Position numbers and translations under genes: made by a program
NCBI GenBank assembly: GCA_951799405.1
Contig: OX637343.1
Span: 14,424,524-14,488,523, forward strand
Length of the DNA stretch: 64,000 nucleotides
From: Agapetus fuscipes
Taxonomy: Eukaryota > Arthropoda > Insecta > Trichoptera > Glossosomatidae
Direction of reading: 5' to 3'
Notes under the pieces: generated by a model
Databases searched by the model: none
Told to the model about the DNA's origin: nothing
Seen by the model: only the letters and a program-made list of their open reading frames with translations
Part shown: positions 1 to 9,835 of the stretch, in pieces
Numbering within the stretch: position 1 is the stretch's first letter
Layout: each line of letters opens with the position of its first letter

Positions 1-1632
1 AAATATTTTTCATCAGCCAAACGTAATGATTTTAAATATTCTAAATTTTCAATATTAATGTTGGCGACGGGTATTTTATCAGTTATTTGATTAACCACCA
101 AAGGCGATAGTTTAAAATTGACCGATTTCTCAACTCTCGAAAGAAGGGTAATTGTTGTCACTCCCTTGATAGGGTTGACAATATCCCCTATTCCTGAAAC
201 AACTTTGTCTCGCGTTGTCTTTACATCAAGATGAAGTTCTCGACAACAGGAGGCCGTTATTATGTCTCTCTGTGAAGCACTGTCTAATAAAGCGCGAATA
301 GTGTGTCTTTGACCCCGCTTGTCTAAGATTACACAACAAACAGTTCCTAGTAAAACTGTAGATTCTACCTCACTAGAATTAGGGCCCATAGCACAAAGCG
401 CTAAGGGCTCCGCCTTTTCTTCGGCCGCGGCTTGCAAATTCAAGTTGAAATGCAGGCTAGTATGGTGGGATCGATTACAAACGCTGCATCTTCCCTTTGA
501 TTTACAATTCTTGAGATTATGCATCGTACTTAGACAATTGACACATAATTTCTTTGATTTTATAAAATTGTACCTTTCCCGAGCGTCCAGGATAGTGTAT
601 TTCGGACACTGGTACAACTTTGAATGGTTGTTGTCTCCGCACAACAAACATTTGTCAGTATTAACTGTAACAAATGCCCTAACGTTTTTCTGGGAAACTG
701 AGGGCTTGCGCGGCATCGCGTTAATATGATTGTTAATTTTACTGCTTCTACTTCCGTTTGCGCGCTGTAGTATTCGCGAGTAATTTCTAATGAATTCCAC
801 AAATTTTATTGAATCTACTGAGTCAGAAGAATCTTGTATAGAAACTTCAAAAGCCTTAATCGTATCCATGTCGAGTTTCTTACACGCAATGTGTATGAAT
901 ATAAAGTCTTCTAGATTCTCTATGTTCAACTGTTTGATTGCAGCAGTCAAACCCGAAAATAGATCAATAAAGTCCTCCAAGTTTGAGGCAGATGGTTCCT
1001 TTACTGCAGGAATATTTAACAATTTCTCTAGATAAGTTGTTGCCAGAACGCGCTTATCGTTGTATTTCTTGACCAACGAATTCCATAAAATTGTATAATT
1101 TTGAGCAGTTGGCAATCAACCTTGGCAAATGCTTTGAGCTTTTCCTACCAGTTTTCCAACTAAATATTGAATCTTTTCACCTTCCGTTAGACTGTCATTC
1201 TCATGGACCATAGATTTAAAATTTTCATAAAACACCGGCCAATTGTTTACATCTCCGTTGAAGGCACACAGCTCCAATCGTGGCAGTTGGATGCTCCTTT
1301 TTAAAGGAATATCATTTGCACTTGAGGTTTTTGTTGTGTCTTTTAAATTCTCGTAAGTCTTCAAATGACAGAATAATATTATTATCTGTTGCTTCATCTT
1401 CCTCACTTTCTGCAATTAAATCATTTCTTTCTTTCACCAGTAATAAAAATTCTTTACGCCAGCTGTCAATGCCTGCCGCGTGCACTTTAAATTTACGCAA
1501 ATAAATTTCTCCCAAATGAATTGAATTAATGGTATCGAAAATGCATTGTGCCCGTTCCAAGTACGTCTCTATCTCATTCTGGAGGCGCTCCTTACGTCGT
1601 TGAAATGCTCGTTTTTCGCGCTCTGAAGTCAT
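1..1632 (-). pseudogene. BEL/Pao-type LTR retrotransposon gag-pol fragment, cut by the window start
   Basis: Reading the minus strand from a Met codon at 1630-1632 gives a coiled, charged N-terminus. It is followed by a DUF1759-like Gag segment (about 1116-1415) with LPRLELCAFNGDVNNWPVF. Lower down come zinc-knuckle-like Cys/His clusters (about 450-660) and a retropepsin-like motif, IRALLDSAS, near 270-305. This order (Gag, knuckles, aspartic protease) is that of BEL/Pao elements. The frame shifts between about 1330 and 1410 and a stop interrupts it at 1116, so the copy is dead. Reverse transcriptase and integrase would lie left of position 1. Family assignment rests on motif order; no domain search was run. 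Confidence 0.75.
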
Positions 1633-2042
1633 GTTTTAATTTGGCTTTAATAAATTAAATTTGATAAAATTAATAATAAATTTTACAAATCCCGTACGTA
1701 CAAGTCCTTATAAATTAAGGTAGCAAAGAAAGAAGAAGGTTATAATAATGTTATCAAAATGTAAACAAATAATGTAAACAAAGAAAGTAAACAATGCAAG
1801 TACCTAGGTAGTTACTTATACCGCGGGCTTAATTCGAATGTACCTAAAATGCAAGAGATAGGTATACCTACAAGGCAATTAAATAATTAACCCGCACTTA
1901 GATTCCAAAGCGATATTTATGATAATAATGTATGAACGCGTCACGAATTGTAGCAATAAAAATGGCGAATATTTTTTTTTGAATCCGATTTCAAACTATA
2001 AGAATCTGAATTAATATTACGTGAATCTAGTTTTTAATTTAC

Positions 2043-2065
2043 GATCCGGTTCGAAGGACCAAAAT
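2043..2065 (-). promoter_or_regulatory. candidate primer-binding site of the BEL/Pao element
   Basis: On the minus strand this reads TTGGTCCTTCGAACCGGAT, about 410 bp upstream of the Gag start. It resembles the tRNA-complementary segment that follows the 5' LTR in many BEL-type elements. If so, the 5' LTR lies to its right (from about 2068 on +). I could not define the outer LTR end. Confidence 0.35.
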
Positions 2066-2473
2066 TATGACAACGCCAAGTTTGACGTTATCATAGGGGG
2101 GTGCGTGGGGGAGGATTTAAAATCGTACTGGTTCTCGATTATCGCGTTCGGACGAACTGCCCAACAAATCTGTCTAGGCAGCCAACCAAAGGAGCCAGGG
2201 GGAAGGAATCACGGAATCAAAGTCTGGACTCACCTTATCTCCAATGGATGCCTCTTTCGCGGAGCACTGGTCGCGTTTTTGTGTGTGGTTTCTCCTTTAT
2301 TTCTGTCGCGCGCGATGAACACTGCGATGGACACGTCTATCCAAGGCCGCGTATCAAGAAGTACTGCTGGAGACAGGTGATTGGGTAAAGTAGGAGTGGT
2401 CAGTTTATAGGCTAAAGGACACAGGATTTTATGGCCAGCTACCTATAAACAAATCTACCTAACAGCTCGCCCA

Positions 2474-2829
2474 AACATGTGTTGTAGTTCTTTTTTTAAT
2501 TTTTTACTGTTTAATTGCTTAGAATTTATTTGTTTTATATATTTGATTGTATTAATTGCTTGTACTCCTTGACTGATAGGTTGGTATGCGGCTGACCACC
2601 CATACTGTAAAAAATGGTTCACTTTGCCAATGTCACCCCTGCTTCAGGGAAGGTCGGCAAGAGTTGCAGGGCTTATGTTCATTTGAGATTGGGGTTTTTA
2701 TATTGTAGGTCCACATGCAGCATGTGTAAGCCCGAAATTATGCATGTCTGCTTGTGGGAATGCATTTAATATGAATCTCAAATGATACATATCTTTGCAG
2801 CTTAGATTTAGATTTAGATTTAGATTTAG
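2474..2829 (+). repeat. family T copy with extra LINE 3'-UTR
   Basis: Family T begins at 2567 (TCCTTGACTGATAGG) and ends in (AGATTT)n. The 90 bp upstream match those upstream of the copy at 21660-22006, where a LINE ORF end is also present. So this is a 5'-truncated LINE end rather than a free short element. Confidence 0.8.
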
Positions 2830-2998
2830 GCGGCCGGTCTTACACAAACCACTTGAAGTGGGTAGGGAGTTGGTTCTCGATTCTTGTGATGGCTGAGTAA
2901 ATCTTGCGGGTTCTTTGGTTTTTTACATATAAAATGATTTCTGTCACCCTTGATGGAGATCGAACCCTAGCCCTTTGAAAGCAAATGAGCTATCAAAC
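2830..2998 (-). repeat. family B tRNA-derived SINE, degenerate
   Basis: Antisense of the family B body (CCGGCC, AACCACTT, CTGAGTAAA) ending in a decayed tRNA-like head near 2945-2998 (GAGCTATC at the far end). It abuts the family T tail. Confidence 0.6.
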
Positions 2999-3077
2999 AA
3001 AAAGTAGGCATAGAATTCTTTTATTGAGACTAATTCTTCTATTCAGGCTAAGAAAGTTTTCCTGCGCTGATTACTGT

Positions 3078-3385
3078 TAATGTATCTTGCTGCCGTTCCA
3101 CTTGGGGTGGCCGGTACCTCCACAGATGCGTCTCCACTTTCTTCATACATACTCTTCTCTTATTCTCACTCTGCAGGTCTCATTCTTTCTCAATCTCACC
3201 TATTTGGTCTATCCATTCCTTTCTCGGTCTTCTCCTTCCACGCTTTCCTCTGACATTTCCTCTGTACACTTTCTTTGTTAGTCGTTCATCATCCATTCTT
3301 TCAAGATGTCCGAACCATCTCATTGTGCTTTTTTGTACTTTCATTCTTAAATTCTCTTTTATACCAAACTCGTTCATAACCGATA
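3078..3385 (-). mobile_element. non-LTR retrotransposon ORF2 C-terminal fragment
   Basis: The minus strand encodes MRWFGHLERMDDERLTKKVY followed by a GKRGRRRPRK stretch, the usual end of insect LINE ORF2 proteins. It lies in the intron just upstream of the DnaJC3 exon and has no intact ORF. Confidence 0.75.
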
Positions 3386-3422
3386 CAAAAATCTTTTACT
3401 TATTTTTACATTAATTCTTTAG

Positions 3423-3557
3423 GTCCTCACCGATCCCGATAAGCGTGCTCAATTTGACCAGGGAGATGACCCCCTGGACCCTGAGGCAGGCCACGGGAAC
3501 CACGGCCAGCATTTCCACCACGGAAGTCCCTTCCAGTTCAAGTTTCACTTCAACTGA
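3423..3557 (+). CDS. DNAJC3: DnaJC3 / p58IPK co-chaperone, terminal coding exon
   Basis: A 45-codon open exon (44 residues plus TGA) follows a good acceptor (pyrimidine-rich stretch ending TTCTTTAG at 3422). It starts VLTDPDKRAQFDQGDDPLDP and ends in a His-rich stretch then FQFKFHFN. That is the C-terminus of DnaJC3: the end of the J domain (VLTDPxxRxxFD), the GxDPLD segment, and the near-invariant FKFHFN end. DnaJC3 is an ER-lumenal TPR/J-domain protein that recruits BiP during the unfolded protein response; that role is family knowledge. The exon is phase 0 at its start. The TPR and most of the J domain must be encoded left of position 1, so the last intron exceeds 3.4 kb and contains the BEL, SINE and LINE copies described here. 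No clear poly(A) signal is seen before AATAAA at 4345, beyond a family T insertion. Confidence 0.85.
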   Translation, partial: VLTDPDKRAQFDQGDDPLDPEAGHGNHGQHFHHGSPFQFKFHFN

Positions 3558-4049
3558 TGGATCTCGAACAACACATATACCAAACTGACCTCTTGTATCA
3601 CTGAGAGCTGGTTCATTTATATATATTTTTTCATGATTTGAGTCGTATACAATCAAAGGCGGCGATCTCCATATTTTTTCAAAATTAGGTACGGAATAGA
3701 ATACGGAAGTGTAGAAAATCATTTACTTATTATTTCCGTTCATTAATTTCATTTCCAAAGTAAATTCTTGATTGCCGTCTTTGTTTTATGCGACTTAATT
3801 GTTCGACAGAGCTTAGAGAAATTGTGTTTATTATTTTTTTATATGCATCTAATTTATTTCTTAATTTACGAATGTGAGGCTTTTGATTTGTTGAAGAATC
3901 AAATGTTTTGTGTTCACCTAGTCTCATCTGTAATTTATTATAAATCTTACTTTCTGAACTTGTCAGCTTACTTTGAATGTGCAATCATTAGTCAACAATT
4001 GAGTCATGCAATCAAGATTTAAAAAAAAAAATTAATTAAGTATATGGAA

Positions 4050-4243
4050 ACCCCTGTGTCAGGGAAGGTCGGCAAAAGTTGTCGGGCTTATGTTCATTTG
4101 AGGTTTGGATTTTATTTGTAAGTACACATTCAGCATTTGTAAGCGCAAACTAGAATTAGAACTACACGTGTTGGTTTGTGGGCATACATCTGAGAGCTTT
4201 AAATGAATATATCCTTGCAACTTAGATTATAGATAGATTATAG
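4050..4243 (+). repeat. family T copy, 5' part missing
   Basis: Starts inside the family at CCCCTGTGTCAGGGAAGG and runs to a TAGATTATAG tail. It lies in the probable 3'UTR or flank of DnaJC3. Confidence 0.75.
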
Positions 4244-4590
4244 AAAAACTGGAAACCATATTCTACTCATTTTAAAAGTGGTCTCATTTAAAAAAAAAAT
4301 TAGATGAGTCAAAGGCGGCGACTAGGCTTTTATTTTGAAAATTAAATAAATCTACCCAAACACTGTTTGCATTTTTTTTCTACGTAATTCCATTCATTTA
4401 CCTCATTTTTTTTAAATCCTGGGTTGCCATGTTTGGTTCTGTATATTTCAATTATACATTTTTTTTAAAATAATACCCGCATTCATAAAACATGCTATAG
4501 GGAACTTGCAATGCTGCCACTTTGAACGAGTGGCAATGCCAAGAGTCGATTCTAAGCCTGTAATTGCTTGTTTTCCAGCTCTAATCAGTA

Positions 4591-4778
4591 CCCGTAGTAC
4601 GAGTTTTTTTACAATACTCGAAGTATTGAGTATTCCAGAAAAATGTGTGTGAACTTGAAAAGCACCTCTGGCGAAACAAGTTTCGAAGCTTTTTTTGCCA
4701 GAGGTGCTTTTCAAGTTCACATACATTTTTCTCGAATCTCAATACTTCGAGTATTGTGAAAAAAACTGGTACTACGGG
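4591..4778. mobile_element. TA-flanked inverted-repeat MITE (188 bp)
   Basis: Ends CCCGTAGTACGAGTTTTT and its inverted complement; the element folds almost completely on itself. TA at 4589-4590 and 4779-4780 fits a Tc1/mariner-type target duplication. The terminal CCCNTAGTACGAG is shared with the 237-bp elements at 10832 and 49938. Confidence 0.75.
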
Positions 4779-4854
4779 TATAGATGCTTAGAATTCACAC
4801 ATAGCATTGTTAGTGTGAATTCTAGTACATGTACAATTAATACTAATTATTCTA

Positions 4855-6125
4855 TCCTTTGAATGTCAAGTGCAATTGAAGACTACAGGGGAAAAAAAAG
4901 TAAAATCTAGTGGCATCTGTGTGTATCTAAAGCTCTGCAAAATTTGTAATGCAACAACAGTCGCTATCACAGCTTTTGGTGGTATTTCCGGTTCTTTGTG
5001 ACAGGCAATAACCATGATTTCAAATTTATAATTTTGATTTACTCAATGTTCTTCAACTGACACTCCTTGCTCTTCCCCCGTAGTCTTCAATTATGAAGAC
5101 TCTCAACATTTTTTGTGATTTAAAATTCAATTAATTTTTGGGATAAGTGAAAGAGGATGAACTACATTATTCATAAACAATACTATGAGACTACATAAGG
5201 GATGAAGCAACACTAAGCACTGATTCTAGGCATGTGATAAAATTTAAGAACCAATCGCAAACCTTGAAGCCATGCTCGGCTTTGCTGCAAACAATGAGAC
5301 CTTGTGATATTGTCTATGAATAAAAAATACTAACTCTTGCTTTCTAATGTTATATATTTTTTACTAATATGAGGCGTTCCTTGTAATTTTTAATTAACCC
5401 ATGTATGTGATTATTTTTTATTTTTTTTCATTTCAAAGTCCAAAATAAAAGAGTGTGAGAATTGTCTGTTGGTTGATAAACATGAAAACGCAGAGCCAGT
5501 ATTGTAAACCGTTTTCTAGTATCAGATGGATCATTTTAATTAAAAAATCAAATTTAAACAAAAGCTTTTACCACTTTTGAATTCAAATGTATAAGAGAGT
5601 ATTCCTTATTTGAATTTAAATGTAAAAAGAGTATTCCTTTTTATCATTTTAATGTGAAACAAGTATTCCTTATTTGAGTTTAAATTTAAAAATGAGTTGG
5701 ATTCCTTGTTTGACTTCAAATTTTAAATTAATTTAATTTTATCTTTCATGAATGTTATAAATGGTAACCCACAGTCTTATTTTAAATGAAAACATTGCAC
5801 ATTTAAAACCTTCCATCTTCCGGTATAGTTTTTTCTTGCCTATAAACATTGTGAATTATTTGTTAAATGATTGGAGCTTTTCCATTTTTAATATAATTTA
5901 AGTCTTATGATGAAAATGTACAAGTTTAATTGTAAAAATAAATAAGAGAAAAAAACCCGGAACACCTTTAATTTTATTTTTTCACCGTGCATTCCTGAAT
6001 AAAGAGAATAACAAGAAGCAATATTCTAACCTGACTTCTGGCTTTTTTTGGCAACAACTAAAAATGGACAGAAAAATACAATTTATTTGTGCCGTGTACA
6101 TTTTGACAGATATAAGGAATTAATA
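4855..6125. other. intergenic, nothing recognised
   Basis: AT-rich non-coding sequence. Local near-repeats of a GTATTCCTT-containing unit occur at about 5600-5710. I see no ORF, RNA gene or dispersed repeat. Confidence 0.5.
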
Positions 6126-6130
6126 ATTAT

Positions 6131-6371
6131 TTGACTTATAGGTTGGTATGAGGCTGACCACCCATACTGTAAAAAATGGTTCACTTTGCCAATGTCACCC
6201 CTGTTTCAGGGAATGTCAGCAAGAGTTGCAGGGCTTATGTTCATTTGAGGTTTGGATTTTATTTGTAAGTACACAATCAGCATTTGTAAGCGCGAACTAC
6301 ACGTGTTTGTGGGCATACATCTGAGAGCTTTGAATGAATATATCCTTGCAACTTAGATTATAGATATAGAT
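6131..6371 (+). repeat. family T copy
   Basis: Begins TTGACTTATAGGTTGG exactly at the family boundary and ends with TTAGATTATAGATATAG. Confidence 0.85.
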
Positions 6372-6529
6372 ACCAATGTGGATACAAAAAGGTGACAAAT
6401 CTTGTATAAGGAGACGATCGCCTGTGTGCCCAACAATGGGCCGGATTTATTTTTAATTTGGAACTTTTTTCATGGCGAGGGTACGTCAGTCTTGTATGGG
6501 ACTGCTGTGCTTAGTAACCGAAAACAAAA

Positions 6530-6605
6530 TATTTCTTCCCTAGCAACCCAGCTGGGTGACGACACAATATTATCTATGCCAATTCACGTGCGGATCTCAT
6601 TATAG
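6530..6605 (+). repeat. dispersed repeat (CCCTAGCAACCC type)
   Basis: About 70 bp closely matching 57592-57662 (CCCTAGCAACYCRGC, then GTGACGA, ACAATATT, ATGCCAATT, ACGTGCGGA). Shorter relatives of the first 25 bp occur near 8125, 9025 and 16715. Class unknown. Confidence 0.5.
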
Positions 6606-7276
6606 TTTTCTGTACCAACACTATAACCAGCGCCTGAGTGAAAAGGGAAACAGCTGATCTTTGTTATTATGGCTAGACTGATGGGCATGTGGTATTTATT
6701 GGCAGCCCATAAGCTTGCTTTTGTCAACAACACTATATAGCTCCATTTAAAGAGGGACAGAATTGCAATAGAAGAAACCAAAACTGTCTATTGTATAGGT
6801 GCACTTGTCAATGTCACCTTGCTTTATTACAAGATGAAAATTCAAACTCTAATGGCGGTAAAAAACTGAAACTAATTAATTAATTAAATTCTTGAAAACA
6901 GTTTTTTCATATTATCTCAAAAACTGTTCACATTACCTAAAATATTATTCACAGACTTTCTAGACATTGTATCATTCTATAATTTATATACAACAAAAAT
7001 ATATCCAAAATATGAAACAACAAAATTAGAAACAGAAAATATGAAAGAAATGTTTTTTTTTTTTAAATATTTTTTTGTGGCGTCATTTTTTAAGTTATAT
7101 AAAAAATTTTAACTTTAAAATTTAGGTAAAAAATCAGTTAATATTCTTGATTTTTTTACATTAATTTCTATTTTTATTTTTATTTTTTTTAATTTACTAA
7201 GGCCATAAAGTACAAGAAACATATTTTTAAAAACAAGGAGAATTTTTTGTAACCGGCCTATTTCGATACTTACTTA

Positions 7277-7624
7277 AGGCTTGTTCGCACAAGGCGACTA
7301 TTTTAGTCCAGTACCGAGTAATTTAGTAGTGGGCGGGGCCACAGAGTATGTAGGTTTATAGAGAGCGGTCTTAGAACAAAAAAAATGTAACCAAGTAAAT
7401 ATACAAAAATAATACATTTTTATATGAAACGATGGATAGCGCCAGTAACTAGACGCATAGGGTAGTTACTGGCGCTAGCCATCGTTTCATATAAAAATAA
7501 TACTACTTGGTTACATTTTTTTTGTTCTTAGACCGCTCTCTATAAACCTAAATACTTTGTGGCCCCGCCCACCACTAAATTACTCGGTACTGGACTAAAA
7601 TAGTCGCCTTGTGCGAACAAGCCT
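7277..7624. mobile_element. 348-bp foldback MITE, PIF/Harbinger-like
   Basis: The two halves are near-perfect inverted copies, starting AGGCTTGTTCGCACAAGG and ending with its complement; only a few bases separate the arms. TTA flanks both sides (7274-7276, 7625-7627), matching the 3-bp TWA duplication of PIF/Harbinger. No transposase inside, so non-autonomous. Confidence 0.75.
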
Positions 7625-7918
7625 TTACAGATGCTTCCTTAGCTGAGCTAAGCGTGATGTCAATGGAGAATACCCCCATAAATGAGCGAACACTCTGCTA
7701 CTTCAGTTGCATGTAAGCTTAGGTAAATTGTTTTGTTTACATCATTAATTGACTTACGTTTTATCAATAATCAAAAAATAATATTTAAAGAAATGTTAAT
7801 TTGAATAATAACGACATGCCAGCCATCTTGAATTTCTAAATAACAGTCATGGATTCAGTTTGGATGTTCAAAATATAAAAATATTTCTTGTTACGCAAAA
7901 TAATGTCTATACAACAAG

Positions 7919-8087
7919 AAGCGCTATTCTGCTAAATTCCTTACGACCTTAAGGCGATGAGCTGGCGACTAGTGTCCAAAAATAAGGTGTTCTGTGTTTT
8001 TTTTTCTACGGAGTTCTTTCCCAAGCGCGAGCAATCTTTGACTTGTATGGATATCCAAAGTTTAAGGAATTTAGCAGAATAGCGCTT
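7919..8087. mobile_element. 169-bp TIR element
   Basis: 25-bp perfect terminal inverted repeats (left arm starts AAGCGCTATTCTGCTAAATT). No coding content and no clear target duplication. Confidence 0.65.
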
Positions 8088-8099
8088 CAGAGTCCTTAG

Positions 8100-9330
8100 A
8101 AAACAAAAGTATTAATTAGCGCCTTCTCTAGCAACCCTGCTGTGAGACGCTACGTTTTGTGTTGCACTCTATTTATATAGAAACATCGTAAACAAAAATA
8201 ATGCAGAATAGTGAATAACGATGAAACACATATAATTTTAGTCATTTATTTGCAAGTGATATATTGTAATAATTATATTTTGACATATTTCCATCAAAAA
8301 TTAACTTTAAGATGTAGCTAGATTTTGCTGGTTCCGTTTAGTGCTTTTTTTCAGTTTCCAAGTTTTTAAATTCTGTAGTTTTTTTTCTCACCGGGCATGC
8401 GTCACATGTCTATGTGTCTATGGTCCTTAGCTAATATTTAAAAATGAATTTTTGCTCCGTAAATGTGCAAACTTTAGATAATTTACAAATTATTTTTGTT
8501 TACCCTTTAAACAGCCCATATGTGACATCACCATGTGAGTCTTACCATGAGCTCCATTTACCTAATTAAAAACCTTTCTGATTAAAACAAAGGGAACACT
8601 GTGTGAGATGATAGATATATTAATATTAGCTTTGAAAATGTTACTGCATTCATTTTGATTCATATTCTATTGATTGAATGAAAAAGTATGTACAGAAAAT
8701 TTACTTGTATATAAATATAATGTACCTTTTATAGACTGGTAATATACACTTAAAATCACACATCAAGTATTTCTAAATTTTATAAAATAAATATTTACCT
8801 CTCATAGAAGCTTCCATTCAAATTAAATTTCACACACACTGCAATATATTTTATTTTTTGATAGTTAACATTAAATATTTTTCTCTATTTCGCTTTATTT
8901 TAGATTTATTGTACCAATGGACTCAACACTAATTTTGAATTTAGATTTTTTCTCTGCGGATTAAAGTCATAAGTCTGTGATTGAACAGCTCCAGATTAAA
9001 AAAATGAAAGTTTGCTTTTTCCTTAGCAACCCAGCCGTGTGACGGCACACTTTTTTGTTTTATCCTTGTGTTAAGTCCATTGCAATTTTTTTATTATAAT
9101 CTGGACACCTGAATATATGAAATGTAACATTTCCCTGTAAATAATTTGTCGTAATAAAATAAATTTGTTAAAAAATACATGCTTTATTTAAAAAAAATAC
9201 ACAAATAATTAACACAGTTGAATCAAATAAACAACTGGTAGGTATAAAAACGAAATCTAGATATATTAGCCATAAAAGCACTACTGTCACTTCTACGTGA
9301 GAGTAGCGACATCTGTGTTTGAATTTTCAA
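8100..9330. other. upstream flank of RpL35A, nothing firm
   Basis: AT-rich. Short CCTAGCAACCC-type repeat pieces occur near 8125 and 9025. No ORF and no TATA-type promoter that I can support. Confidence 0.4.
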
Positions 9331-9336
9331 AGCAGT

Positions 9337-9363
9337 TCTTTTCGTTCCACAAATAATTTCCGG
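9337..9363 (+). promoter_or_regulatory. candidate TOP-like start and 5'UTR exon of RpL35A
   Basis: A pyrimidine tract (TTCTTTTCGTTCC) lies about 280 bp upstream of the RpL35A ATG. Ribosomal protein genes usually start at such 5'TOP tracts. A donor-like GTGGGT follows at 9363, and an acceptor (ATTTTAG, 9611-9617) sits two bases before the ATG, so a 5'UTR intron of about 250 bp is likely. Inferred. Confidence 0.35.
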
Positions 9364-9619
9364 TGGGTACCGAGTCAATTTTCCTTATTTTATTATTAAA
9401 TTTACCCACTACAATGTGTAAATTACAGTGAAATATGCCGACAAATTAAAAGCCCAACTCATAAATATGTGAATGGATGTGATGTGTTTAATTTTAGTCG
9501 GTTGATGAGTCGGATGATGTCCGATGAAATATGTCAAAATCCTAACCTCTGTTTCATGTTGTTGTAACGTTTCACATGTCAGTTGCGTGTTTTAAGACTG
9601 TTGTAATTTAATTTTAGCG

Positions 9620-9835
9620 ATGGCTGACGCGGCAGCACCCAAACCCAAGGCTCCGAGCTCGAAGCCAAAAGCAGAAAAGAAAGTCGCCAAGGCTCCAGCT
9701 CCGGCGGCGACAGAGACAGTCAAGAAGGCTGTCAAAGCTCCATTGAAGAGGCATGGGAGGTTATACGCTAAGGCAATCTTCACCGGTTACAAGCGAGGAT
9801 TGAGGAACCAACATGAAGGCACAGCCCTCTTGAAG
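9620..9835 (+). CDS. RpL35A: RpL35A coding exon 1
   Basis: 72 codons, from [10 protein letters not shown] to HEGTALLK, ending at donor GTAAAT. The open frame reads on into the intron, but homology stops here. Confidence 0.93.

Noticed and set aside
3730..3984. Minus-strand 84-codon ORF after the DnaJC3 exon
   Set aside because: Low-complexity Lys/Ser frame overlapping an equal one on the other strand; probably 3'UTR or intergenic.
4591..4778. Ribozyme in the TA-type MITE hairpin (GCGAAACAAG)
   Set aside because: GAAA is present but no CTGANGA in the required position.
9592..9783. Antisense ORF over RpL35A exon 1
   Set aside because: Shadow of the Ala/Lys/Pro-rich coding exon.
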